A program made the translations under genes and the position numbers. From Synergistes sp. (lineage in GTDB: Bacteria; Synergistota; Synergistia; Synergistales; Synergistaceae): a stretch of DNA of 5,383 nt. The notes under the pieces are model-generated. The model saw nothing but the letters and a program-made list of their open reading frames with translations. It ran no database searches and was not told where the DNA came from. This document shows positions 1 to 5,383 of this stretch, piece by piece. Positions within the stretch are counted from its first letter, which is position 1; each line of letters opens with the position of its first letter. The stretch lies in the NCBI GenBank assembly GCA_016288355.1, contig JAEEYY010000262.1:1-5383 (forward strand). Reading direction: 5' to 3'.

Positions 1-1529
1 CCGTTGTTTACGACATTGTAGTGCGTCAGCATGACGCCTTTGGGGAATCCGGTCGTGCCGCTCGTGTACTGCATGTTGCAGACGTCATGGATGTTCACCT
101 CGGAAGCCATGCGGTGAACTTCCTCCGCCGGCGTCAGATGCGCACGCAGCAGCGACTCTTCCCACGTGAGACAGCCCTTCATCCTGAAGCCGACCGTTAT
201 CACGTTGCGCAGGAAGGGAAGGCGGCGGCAGGCAAGCGGCTTGCCGGGCGTCGTGTGCTCCAGTTCGGGGCAGAGCCCGCTTATTATCTCGTCGTACTTC
301 GAATCGCGGTAGCCCTTTATCATGACCAGAGTATGAGTGTCGGACTGGCGCAGCAGATATTCGGCCTCGTGGATCTTGTATGCTGTGTTTACCGTGACCA
401 GCACGGCGCCTATCTTCGTGGTCGCCCAGAAGGTTATATACCACTGAGGAAGGTTCGTAGCCCATATCGCCACATGGCTGCCCGCCTTCACTCCCAGCGA
501 TATCAGCACACGCGCAAACTCATCCACGTCGTCGCGGAATTCAGAGTAGGTGCGCGTGTAATTGAGCGTCGTGTATTTAAAGGCGTACTGGTCGGGGAAT
601 TCTTCGACTATGCGGTCGAGCACCTGCCCGAACGTCTTTTCTATCAGTCTGTCTTTCTGCCACGGGAAGAGCCCGGTCCCGCGCTTGTTCTCATAAAGCC
701 TCTTCTTCTTTACCATTCTTGCCGGGTTGCCGAAGCGGTTCATCGTGTTGACGAAATGCAGCGATATCAGATCGAGGCTGTCGATATCCGGCATCCATTC
801 CGGATTCCATTCCATCGATATGAAGCCGTCGTAGTTGAGCGAGTAAAGAGCGTGCATCATATCGTCTATCGGAAGGCTGCCTTCGCATATAAGGCGGTAC
901 TCTGTTTTCCCGTCCTCTGTGACTACTGAATCCTTGAGGTGTACGTGCTTGATATGCGCGCCAAGGTTCTTGACGGTCTTTTCCGGAGCTTCGCCGGCGT
1001 CGCGGAACGTATGCTGTATGTCCCAGAGCGCCGAAAGGTTGTCGCAGGCAAACGAGTTCAGCACTTCGCAAAGTTTATCCGTGTCGGAGTAAATGCCGAT
1101 GGTCTCGATAAGCAGCGTGACTCCGGCTTCAAGCGCTTCGGGCAGCATTTTTTCTATCACGGCAAATACCGCGGCGCGCTCCTCTTCGCCGGTGCGGCCG
1201 GTCTCTTTTGCCGCGATGCGCACATAGGGGATGTGCAGGCTTTTTGCTGTTTTGATGTAATCCGATATCTCCGCGCAGTTTTCGTCAAAGGCGGAAGAAT
1301 CGGCAATATTATGCCAGGCGTCTATGCAGGGGATCGAAAGCCCGGCCTCTGCAAGTTCACGGTGTATCGCATTCGCACGGGCCGCGTCAAAGACGCTGTT
1401 TTTCTCAAGGAATTTAGGCGCGCGTATATTGTGTACTTCTATTCCCGCAAAGCCGCAGTCTTTGGCTACAGTACGGAAATCTTCCCAGCTCTGTTCATGC
1501 CAGCCGAATGTCGAGAATGAAAGTTTCAT
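1..1529 (-). CDS. Fused sugar-phosphate-isomerase/epimerase-like TIM barrel + AMP-dependent acyl-CoA synthetase (3'-partial)
   Basis: One uninterrupted minus-strand frame of 509 codons that runs off the left edge. I translated it by hand and found no stop between the two modules. Residues about 1-265 resemble an AP-endonuclease-2/xylose-isomerase-type TIM barrel: it begins MKLSFSTFGW and carries likely metal ligands E142 (LLIET), D170 and H173 (WDIQH), H197 (KHVHLKD) and E240 (SMEWNPEW). After a basic linker (about 266-295, with KKKR at 274-277) comes the N-terminal half of an ANL adenylating enzyme, including WATNLPQWYITFWA (356-369) and the P-loop signature YTSGTTGFPKG (488-498). ANL enzymes make acyl-CoA from acid, ATP and CoA; here the acid is unknown. 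The later adenylation motifs lie outside the window. The start overlaps the upstream stop as ATGA, and a GAGGAG lies 11 bases upstream, so it is probably translationally coupled to the LeuA-like gene. A separate start at M272 (716) has no convincing ribosome-binding site. Confidence 0.9.
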   Translation of the reverse strand, partial: MKLSFSTFGWHEQSWEDFRTVAKDCGFAGIEVHNIRAPKFLEKNSVFDAARANAIHRELAEAGLSIPCIDAWHNIADSSAFDENCAEISDYIKTAKSLHIPYVRIAAKETGRTGEEERAAVFAVIEKMLPEALEAGVTLLIETIGIYSDTDKLCEVLNSFACDNLSALWDIQHTFRDAGEAPEKTVKNLGAHIKHVHLKDSVVTEDGKTEYRLICEGSLPIDDMMHALYSLNYDGFISMEWNPEWMPDIDSLDLISLHFVNTMNRFGNPARMVKKKRLYENKRGTGLFPWQKDRLIEKTFGQVLDRIVEEFPDQYAFKYTTLNYTRTYSEFRDDVDEFARVLISLGVKAGSHVAIWATNLPQWYITFWATTKIGAVLVTVNTAYKIHEAEYLLRQSDTHTLVMIKGYRDSKYDEIISGLCPELEHTTPGKPLACRRLPFLRNVITVGFRMKGCLTWEESLLRAHLTPAEEVHRMASEVNIHDVCNMQYTSGTTGFPKGVMLTHYNVVNN

Positions 1530-2947
1530 TGTACGTTGTTCTCCTCATAGGAAATCTTGTTGAGCGCGTTCAGATACGCTCTTATGCTCGAACCTATTAT
1601 GTCCGTGGAAATGCCGTTGCCGGAATAGAGCTTGCCGTTGGAGCGCAGCTTGACGAGCGTCGAGCCCATAGCCTCGCGCCCCTCAGTGACGGCCTGTATC
1701 TGAAAGTCATCCAGTTCATAGTGCCTGCCCGTTATCTGTTCTATCGCAAGGAACGCAGCGTCTATCGGTCCGTCTCCGGCTGCAAGCCCGGTGCAGACCT
1801 CGCCGTTGTGACGGCAGCGAATGTTGGCGGTGGCGTTTATCACGTTGCCGCTGTTGATCACGAAGCTTTCCAGTTCATAGGAGGGCGGGACCTGCAGCGC
1901 GCTCGTTGCGATGATAGCCTCAAGTTCTTTTGTGCCGACTGATTTTTTCGCCGCTACATTCTTAAATGTATCGTAGACCTTTACCATGTCTTCTTCGGAG
2001 AGCTCATAGCCGAGCTGCAGCGCGGCCTTGCTTACCGCCGCGATATCATCGTTTGCGTCAAGCGTCACGTCCGAAGGCCCGTAGATCGACATGCCGGTCT
2101 CAAAAGCGCTGGTGCCGCTGCGTTCCGGACGCGTGATCCAGTTCATCTGGGCTATCGAGCGGTGCAGCTCTGTAAACTTTATATTGCAGAAGTAGTCAAG
2201 GTCGTCGCCGCGCGCTCTGATCACCGCGGCGGCGCTTTCAAGCGACGGCGCAGAGCCTCCCCCTACCGAGACCGCGGCTTCGGCGGCGCCGGCTGCCACT
2301 GCGGATACCGCGTTTGCGGCAGCCATCGAAAGCGCGTCTGAGCACTTCACGGAAAGCGTCAGGTCATGAAGTTCCGGAACATTATCATAAGCGCTGCGGA
2401 TAAAGGAGCCGAATTCAAAAGGCATCATCGTGCCGGCCGAGTCGCATATCGTTATTGTCGTGGCGCCTGCTGCGGCTGCGGTGCGCAGCGCCTGCCAGAG
2501 AAATTCAGGATCCGTGCGCGTAGCGTCGGCCGCCGCGAACTCCACGTCAGCGCAGTATTTCCGGCTCTCGCTTACGAGTTCGCTGATCATTTCCATCACC
2601 GCATCCGGTTTTTTGCCGCATACGAACTCCATCTGGACCGCGGAAAGGGGCGCCTCAACGCAAAGACGCGGTGCGGCTGCCTCAGAAACAGCTTCCCAGG
2701 CCGTTTTTACCCCGGCTGCGTTAAAACCTACCGGTATCGAAAGAGCGCTCCTTTTTACAGCGGATGAAACAGTCCTCACAAGCAGGGAATCGATCTTTTC
2801 ATTCACGATAGGTGCAAGGCTGATAACGTCTGTATTAAGCCGGTCAAGAATCTTTGCAACTTCTATTATCTCTTTGAAGGAGAGTCCTCCCTCCTTCCGG
2901 TTCGTGGCTTCACGAAGCGTGATGTCGTTCAGTCTTATTCTCTTCAT
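1526..2947 (-). CDS. LeuA-like protein: HMGL-type TIM barrel with altered active site + intact LeuA regulatory domain
   Basis: 473 residues. Residues about 4-260 align with the 2-isopropylmalate synthase barrel: NDITLREATNR replaces DTTLRDGEQ, VEFAAADATRTD (135-146) replaces VEFSxEDAxRT, and ICDSAGTMMPFEF (167-179) matches the PDTVGYTMPFEF strand. The metal-binding HxH motif, normally VHxHDD or VHCHND, reads VKCSDA (200-205). The NGIGERAG segment reads VGGGSAPS (228-235). Residues about 355-465 form a well-conserved LeuA allosteric domain (GDGPIDAAF, AVTEGREAMG, GNGISTDIIGSSIRAYLNALN). Family members condense 2-oxoisovalerate with acetyl-CoA in leucine synthesis. With both histidines lost, normal catalysis is doubtful, so a different reaction or a regulatory role is possible and I give no leuA symbol. 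It is the first gene after a T-box, and its stop overlaps the next start. AAGGAG sits 10 bases before the ATG. An ATG at 2954 is only 3 bases from that site and opens a very short frame. Confidence 0.88.
   Translation of the reverse strand: MKRIRLNDITLREATNRKEGGLSFKEIIEVAKILDRLNTDVISLAPIVNEKIDSLLVRTVSSAVKRSALSIPVGFNAAGVKTAWEAVSEAAAPRLCVEAPLSAVQMEFVCGKKPDAVMEMISELVSESRKYCADVEFAAADATRTDPEFLWQALRTAAAAGATTITICDSAGTMMPFEFGSFIRSAYDNVPELHDLTLSVKCSDALSMAAANAVSAVAAGAAEAAVSVGGGSAPSLESAAAVIRARGDDLDYFCNIKFTELHRSIAQMNWITRPERSGTSAFETGMSIYGPSDVTLDANDDIAAVSKAALQLGYELSEEDMVKVYDTFKNVAAKKSVGTKELEAIIATSALQVPPSYELESFVINSGNVINATANIRCRHNGEVCTGLAAGDGPIDAAFLAIEQITGRHYELDDFQIQAVTEGREAMGSTLVKLRSNGKLYSGNGISTDIIGSSIRAYLNALNKISYEENNVQ
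1541..1546 (-). promoter_or_regulatory. Ribosome-binding site of the TIM barrel/acyl-CoA synthetase fusion
   Basis: GAGGAG on the minus strand lies inside the last codons of the LeuA-like gene, 11 bases before the ATG at 1529. Together with the ATGA stop/start overlap (1526-1529) it supports this start and coupled translation. Confidence 0.6.
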
Positions 2948-2957
2948 CAGTCATGCA

Positions 2958-2963
2958 CTCCTT
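2958..2963 (-). promoter_or_regulatory. Ribosome-binding site of the LeuA-like gene
   Basis: A perfect AAGGAG on the minus strand, 10 bases before the ATG at 2947 and 18 bases after the run of T that ends the T-box terminator. It decides the start codon: the closer ATG at 2954 is too near and leads to a stop after a few codons. Confidence 0.8.
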
Positions 2964-2981
2964 AATGCATCTTTTTAGAAT

Positions 2982-3018
2982 AAAGAAAGTCCCTGAGGCA
3001 CATACATGCCTCAGGGAC
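2982..3018 (-). terminator. T-box regulated intrinsic terminator
   Basis: A perfect 12-bp hairpin, GTCCCTGAGGCA / TGCCTCAGGGAC, with a 6-base loop TGTATG, followed by TTTCTTT on the minus strand. Its 5' arm (CGTCCCTGA, 3019-3011) is also the 3' strand of the antiterminator, pairing with TCAGGG (3049-3044) and ACG (3036-3034). The two structures are therefore mutually exclusive, as expected for a transcription-attenuating T-box. Confidence 0.95.
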
Positions 3019-3258
3019 GAATATACAATAACCCGTGGTACCACCCTGATTGCCGCTTGCGCGGCCGCTCATTGGCGCCTATTACGCGGCGCTTTCCGTA
3101 ATCCCTTAACAGCAATGCTTTAGGGGATTCCGCTCTGGAGCGAGACCGTATCACCGCTCTTCGGTTCCGGCTCTCACCTGCGCGCCGGCTCTCTGTAGAC
3201 CTATCCGCGATAAACGTAACTCCGTCATAGCGTTTGTCTTTATTAACATTTTTCAGGA

Positions 3259-3274
3259 GAGATATATAAATCTC
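3259..3274 (-). other. Small hairpin at the 5' end of the T-box leader
   Basis: GAGAT TTATAT ATCTC forms a 5-bp stem with a 6-base loop near the start of the transcript, upstream of Stem I. It could protect the 5' end of the RNA or simply be leader structure. No known T-box element is assigned to it. Confidence 0.4.
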
Positions 3275-3288
3275 AGCTGCATTCGCCG

Positions 3289-3318
3289 ATGATAATATAG
3301 AGGTATTGATTTTGTCAA
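3289..3318 (-). promoter_or_regulatory. Sigma70-type promoter of the T-box operon
   Basis: A perfect -35 TTGACA (3318-3313), an 18-base spacer and a -10 TATCAT (3294-3289, five of six matches to TATAAT). Overlapping alternatives such as TATTAT with a 15-base spacer fit less well. Transcription would start near 3282, just before the T-box leader. The region just upstream is A/T-rich (A7 and T7 tracts within 3324-3348) and could act as an UP element. Confidence 0.75.
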
Positions 3319-3348
3319 TATCCAAAAAAATTATTTATCTGTTTTTTT

Positions 3349-3381
3349 GCGTGCGGAATCCGGGCACGCGGCTTTGCCGCG
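3349..3381 (-). terminator. GC-rich hairpins after glgA, weak terminator candidate
   Basis: Between the glgA stop and the next promoter are two hairpins that share three bases. CGCGGC-AAA-GCCGCG lies at 3381-3367 and GCGTGC ... GCACGC at 3369-3349. On the minus strand the second is followed by seven A, and a T7 run comes only 11 bases after that (3330-3324). Neither has the usual T-tract directly behind it, so how glgA transcription ends is unclear. Confidence 0.3.
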
Positions 3382-3396
3382 GGAAAAGCCCTGCCG

Positions 3397-4851
3397 TTAC
3401 GCTTCTATTATCTCGCGGTAGAGGTCACTGTATTCTTTTGCAGGGACATCCCATGAGGAGTCTCTTGCCATCGCGTTTTTTATTATCCTTTCCCACCGTT
3501 CGGGGTCATTCCTTGCGGATACGGCACGTCCGATCGCATCTTTCAGTTCGCCCGCGCTGTAGTCGGCAAAGAGGAAACCGTTGCCCTCGTCCGTACCGTC
3601 AGCGTCTATAACGGTATCGCAGAGCCCTCCTGTCGCGCGCGCCACGGGTACCGTACCGTACGCGAAGGCTATCAGCTGCGAGAGCCCGCACGGTTCGAAG
3701 AGCGAAGGCATCAGCAGAATATCACCGGCCGCATATGCCTGATGGGCTTTCTTTTCGCTGAATCCTGTCACTGTCCTGACATTTTCAGTGTGTGACGCGG
3801 CAAATGCGGCTACTCTGCCGTTGTAATAACTGCTGCCCGAACCGATTATCAGCGCATAATAGCTGCTGTCCGGAAGTCCGCAAAGGGCTTCCAGCATTAT
3901 ATCTACGCCTTTCTGTTCGGCAAGGCGCCCAACGAAGATAAACAGAGGGCGCCCGTCGTCGCGCCAGCCGTATTCCTTCATCAAAGCGGCGCGGCATGCC
4001 TTCTTGCCGCTTATTTCCTCTGCGCTGAAATTTGCGGGAATCAGGGAGTCGGTGCGCGGATTCCATATGTCGCAGTCTATGCCGTTCAATATGCCGCGCA
4101 GCTTATGCCTGTTTGCCGACACCACGCCGTCAAGGCCGAAGCCCCCTTCTTTTGTCTGTATGTCCCATGTATAGCGCGGGCTTACTGTAGTGACAGCTTC
4201 TGCATTGTCGACAGCGCCTTTCATCAGGTTCACTTTTCCGTAGAATTCAAGCGAACCTTCAGCCATAGGCACGAACGATCCTGCGTCCATGCCCCATCCG
4301 TTCAGGCAGTCAGGCTCAAAGAGACCCTGATGCGCCATATTGTGGATCGTGTAAACGGTGTCGTACTCCGCCGCCAGCGAAGAATAGCAGCGATGGTGAC
4401 GCAGCGCGTTCGGAATCATCGCCGCCGGCCAGTCGTGGGCGTGCAGTATCATCGGCTTCCAGTGCGCAGCTGCCGCCAGTTCGAACGCCGCATATGACAG
4501 GAATATCATAGGCTCGGCGCTTTCCGCGGTCATCTCATCAGGATAGATATTCGGAGCGGAGAAAAGCCTGTCATTCTCAAGAAGATAGACCGGCAGCCCG
4601 TCAACTGTCGCCCGCCATACCCTGGCGGAGAGCACGCGCCAATCGATCGCGGCATTTATCACGGCAAAATGCCGCGAGGAAAGAGCTCCCATATCTTTTG
4701 CCGCATCAAGCACGCCCGGCCATGCCGGCATAAGGACACGCGCGTCGGCGCCTGATGCGCGCAGCGCTTTCGGAAGCGCGTAGGCAACGTCGCCCAGCCC
4801 TCCTTTTTTTGCGAGGGGAGCGCATTCCGGCGATATATGCAGTACCTTCAT
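3397..4851 (-). CDS. glgA: Glycogen synthase (ADP-glucose type, GT5)
   Basis: 484 residues, a normal length for bacterial GlgA, which transfers glucose from ADP-glucose to the non-reducing end of a growing alpha-1,4-glucan in the cytoplasm. The N-terminal GT5 domain begins MKVLHISPECAPLAKKGGLGD with the K15-x-G-G-L nucleotide-sugar motif, then HAHDWPA (137-143), TIHNMAHQG (168-176) and GILNGID (253-259). The C-terminal GT-B domain has FVGRLAEQKG (306-315; R309 and K314 match the catalytic Arg/Lys pair), PSLFEPCGLSQL (382-393; E386) and GTVPVARATGGLCDTV (399-414). I chose the ATG at 4851 because it matches the family N-terminus. In-frame starts at 4866 and 4914 add residues unlike the family, and the latter lies inside the upstream gene. 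Sixteen bases separate it from the phosphorylase stop, with only a G-rich stretch as ribosome-binding site, which suggests one transcript. ADP-glucose rather than UDP-glucose as donor is inferred from the family. Confidence 0.96.
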   Translation of the reverse strand: MKVLHISPECAPLAKKGGLGDVAYALPKALRASGADARVLMPAWPGVLDAAKDMGALSSRHFAVINAAIDWRVLSARVWRATVDGLPVYLLENDRLFSAPNIYPDEMTAESAEPMIFLSYAAFELAAAAHWKPMILHAHDWPAAMIPNALRHHRCYSSLAAEYDTVYTIHNMAHQGLFEPDCLNGWGMDAGSFVPMAEGSLEFYGKVNLMKGAVDNAEAVTTVSPRYTWDIQTKEGGFGLDGVVSANRHKLRGILNGIDCDIWNPRTDSLIPANFSAEEISGKKACRAALMKEYGWRDDGRPLFIFVGRLAEQKGVDIMLEALCGLPDSSYYALIIGSGSSYYNGRVAAFAASHTENVRTVTGFSEKKAHQAYAAGDILLMPSLFEPCGLSQLIAFAYGTVPVARATGGLCDTVIDADGTDEGNGFLFADYSAGELKDAIGRAVSARNDPERWERIIKNAMARDSSWDVPAKEYSDLYREIIEA

Positions 4852-4867
4852 TATGCCCCGTTCCATC

Positions 4868-5383
4868 CTAATGCCCGCGGAACATCGTTCCGTAAGCTTT
4901 CTCGCAGTATTCACGTACGACTCTGTGCGGGTTGAAGTAGCTCGCGTTTACTGCGATCGCCGCTTTCATCATTCCTGTCCACCTCCAGCGGTCATTGTAG
5001 AAGAGCGGTATTATCTTATTTTCAAGCTTATCGTAGAGGTCATCAGCATCGTCGGAATCCTTGTAATCGACAAGCTCGTTGCTTTCAGGCTCGGCTCCTA
5101 TGCCCCAGCCGGTTATGCCCTCTATGCAGCCCTCTATCCACCAGCCGTCCAGCACCGAGAAGTTCATAATGCCGTTATGCACGCACTTCATGCCGCTTGT
5201 GCCGGACGCCTCGCGCGGACGTATCGGCGTGTTGAGCCAGAGATCCACTCCGGAAACCAAATACTTAGCCGGCTCCATATTGTAGTTTTCTATGAATACG
5301 ACCGGCAGCTCCTCGCCAAGCTCCTTTGATATCAGATTTATCCTGCGGATGATGTCCTTGCCCGGTTCATCATGCGGGTGAGC
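4868..5383 (-). CDS. glgP: Alpha-glucan (glycogen) phosphorylase, C-terminal end (5'-partial)
   Basis: 171 C-terminal residues in one open frame, stop TAG at 4868; the start is beyond the right edge. The fragment reads AHPHDEPGKD..., then ENYNMEPAKYLVSGVDLWLN, and the diagnostic EASGTSGMK segment whose lysine (codon 5186-5188) corresponds to the one that binds pyridoxal phosphate in GT35 phosphorylases. GVDLWLNTPIRPREASGTSGMK and LDGWWIEG are typical of the short alpha-glucan phosphorylase subfamily (Thermotoga and mycobacterial type) rather than the E. coli MalP/GlgP type. The enzyme releases glucose-1-phosphate from alpha-1,4-glucans with inorganic phosphate. Immediately upstream of glgA, it forms a glycogen synthesis/breakdown pair. 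The symbol is by family; substrate preference for glycogen or maltodextrin cannot be told from this fragment. Confidence 0.93.
   Translation of the reverse strand, partial: AHPHDEPGKDIIRRINLISKELGEELPVVFIENYNMEPAKYLVSGVDLWLNTPIRPREASGTSGMKCVHNGIMNFSVLDGWWIEGCIEGITGWGIGAEPESNELVDYKDSDDADDLYDKLENKIIPLFYNDRWRWTGMMKAAIAVNASYFNPHRVVREYCEKAYGTMFRGH

Larger units (their letters stand above)
2981..3282 (-). promoter_or_regulatory. T-box riboswitch leader, probably leucine-specific (CUC specifier)
   Basis: The T-box sequence AGGGTGGTACCACGGG is at 3047-3032. AGGG/CCCT and ACG/CGT helices flank a 7-base bulge UGGUACC, whose UGGU (3043-3040) can pair with a tRNA ending in ACCA. Stem I spans 3232-3131: base CGCT/AGCG, a kink-turn-like AUGAC/AG interruption, then GGAG (3223-3220)/CTCC (3140-3137). 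Above the specifier loop a longer helix pairs CGTTTATCGC with GCGGTGATACG, and the apical hairpin CCGGC/GCCGG carries GGUG. The specifier loop 3' strand reads GUCUCG, which puts CUC (3144-3142) and a following G next to the lower helix. Further hairpins are AATCCC/GGGATT (3129-3100), GCGCC/GGCGC (3092-3075) and GCCGC-GCAA-GCGGC (3065-3052). T-boxes sense uncharged tRNA and let transcription continue during amino-acid shortage. The leucine call is an inference from the fold and the downstream gene; the T-box call itself is firm. The 5' end is set by the promoter. Confidence 0.93.

Noticed and set aside
1..716. A stand-alone acyl-CoA synthetase gene starting at the ATG at 716.
   Set aside because: The frame continues upstream without a stop into the TIM barrel, and no convincing ribosome-binding site precedes this ATG, so a fusion is the simpler reading. 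Internal initiation cannot be fully excluded.
21..929. A 302-codon plus-strand open frame.
   Set aside because: It is antisense to the fusion gene, whose frame carries clear TIM-barrel and AMP-binding motifs. The plus-strand product is rich in Arg, His and Val and matches no family I know.
939..1520. A 193-codon plus-strand open frame.
   Set aside because: Antisense to the TIM-barrel part of the fusion, with no family motifs. It is a by-product of codon bias.
2989..3018. The perfect inverted repeat as an insertion-sequence end or operator.
   Set aside because: Its position just after the T-box motif, its T-rich tail and its arm shared with the antiterminator identify it as the attenuator terminator.
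3011..3325. A 104-codon minus-strand open frame between glgA and the LeuA-like gene.
   Set aside because: It lies over the promoter and the T-box leader and ends inside the terminator hairpin. The structured RNA explains the sequence, and the frame has no recognisable protein features.
4852..4914. A longer GlgA start at 4914 or 4866.
   Set aside because: The extra residues do not match the GlgA family N-terminus, which begins MKVL at 4851. The 4914 start lies within the phosphorylase gene.
4853..5329. A 158-codon plus-strand open frame.
   Set aside because: Antisense to the phosphorylase C-terminus, which has the PLP-lysine motif in the opposite strand.

Overview
All genes in this window lie on the minus strand, so transcription runs from high to low coordinates. 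There are two units. The first, at the right, is a glycogen-metabolism pair: the C-terminal end of an alpha-glucan (glycogen) phosphorylase (4868-5383, start outside the window) followed 16 bases later by a complete glycogen synthase glgA (3397-4851). The second is a two-gene operon at the left (1-2947), preceded by a 449-base intergenic region that holds a sigma70-type promoter and a complete T-box riboswitch.

The T-box leader (about 3282 to 2981) can be read in detail. It has a Stem I with a kink-turn-like base, a probable CUC (leucine) specifier, a GGUG-containing apical loop, two or three middle hairpins, and a canonical antiterminator with the UGGUACC bulge. The antiterminator competes with a perfect 12-bp intrinsic terminator. 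It sits directly upstream of a 473-residue protein related to 2-isopropylmalate synthase (LeuA). That protein keeps the whole LeuA-type C-terminal regulatory domain, but the HxH metal-binding motif and other active-site positions of its catalytic TIM barrel are replaced. It overlaps the next gene by ATGA. The next gene reads without a stop from an AP-endonuclease/xylose-isomerase-like TIM barrel (sugar phosphate isomerase/epimerase type) into an AMP-dependent acyl-CoA synthetase domain, and runs off the left edge.

The left operon is the notable content: an apparently leucine-starvation-responsive unit encoding a LeuA-like protein with a remodelled active site and a TIM barrel/acyl-CoA-synthetase fusion. 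A working idea (inference) is that the fusion activates a carboxylic acid to its CoA thioester, and the LeuA-like protein uses, senses or regulates around it. The true reaction is unknown.

The organism looks like an anaerobic, T-box-using bacterium of moderately high GC with heavy use of ATA for isoleucine. A member of Synergistota (Cloacibacillus/Synergistes type) or a gut Clostridia lineage would fit. This is a guess from gene content, not a determination. No mobile elements, tRNA or rRNA genes, or CRISPR arrays are visible.
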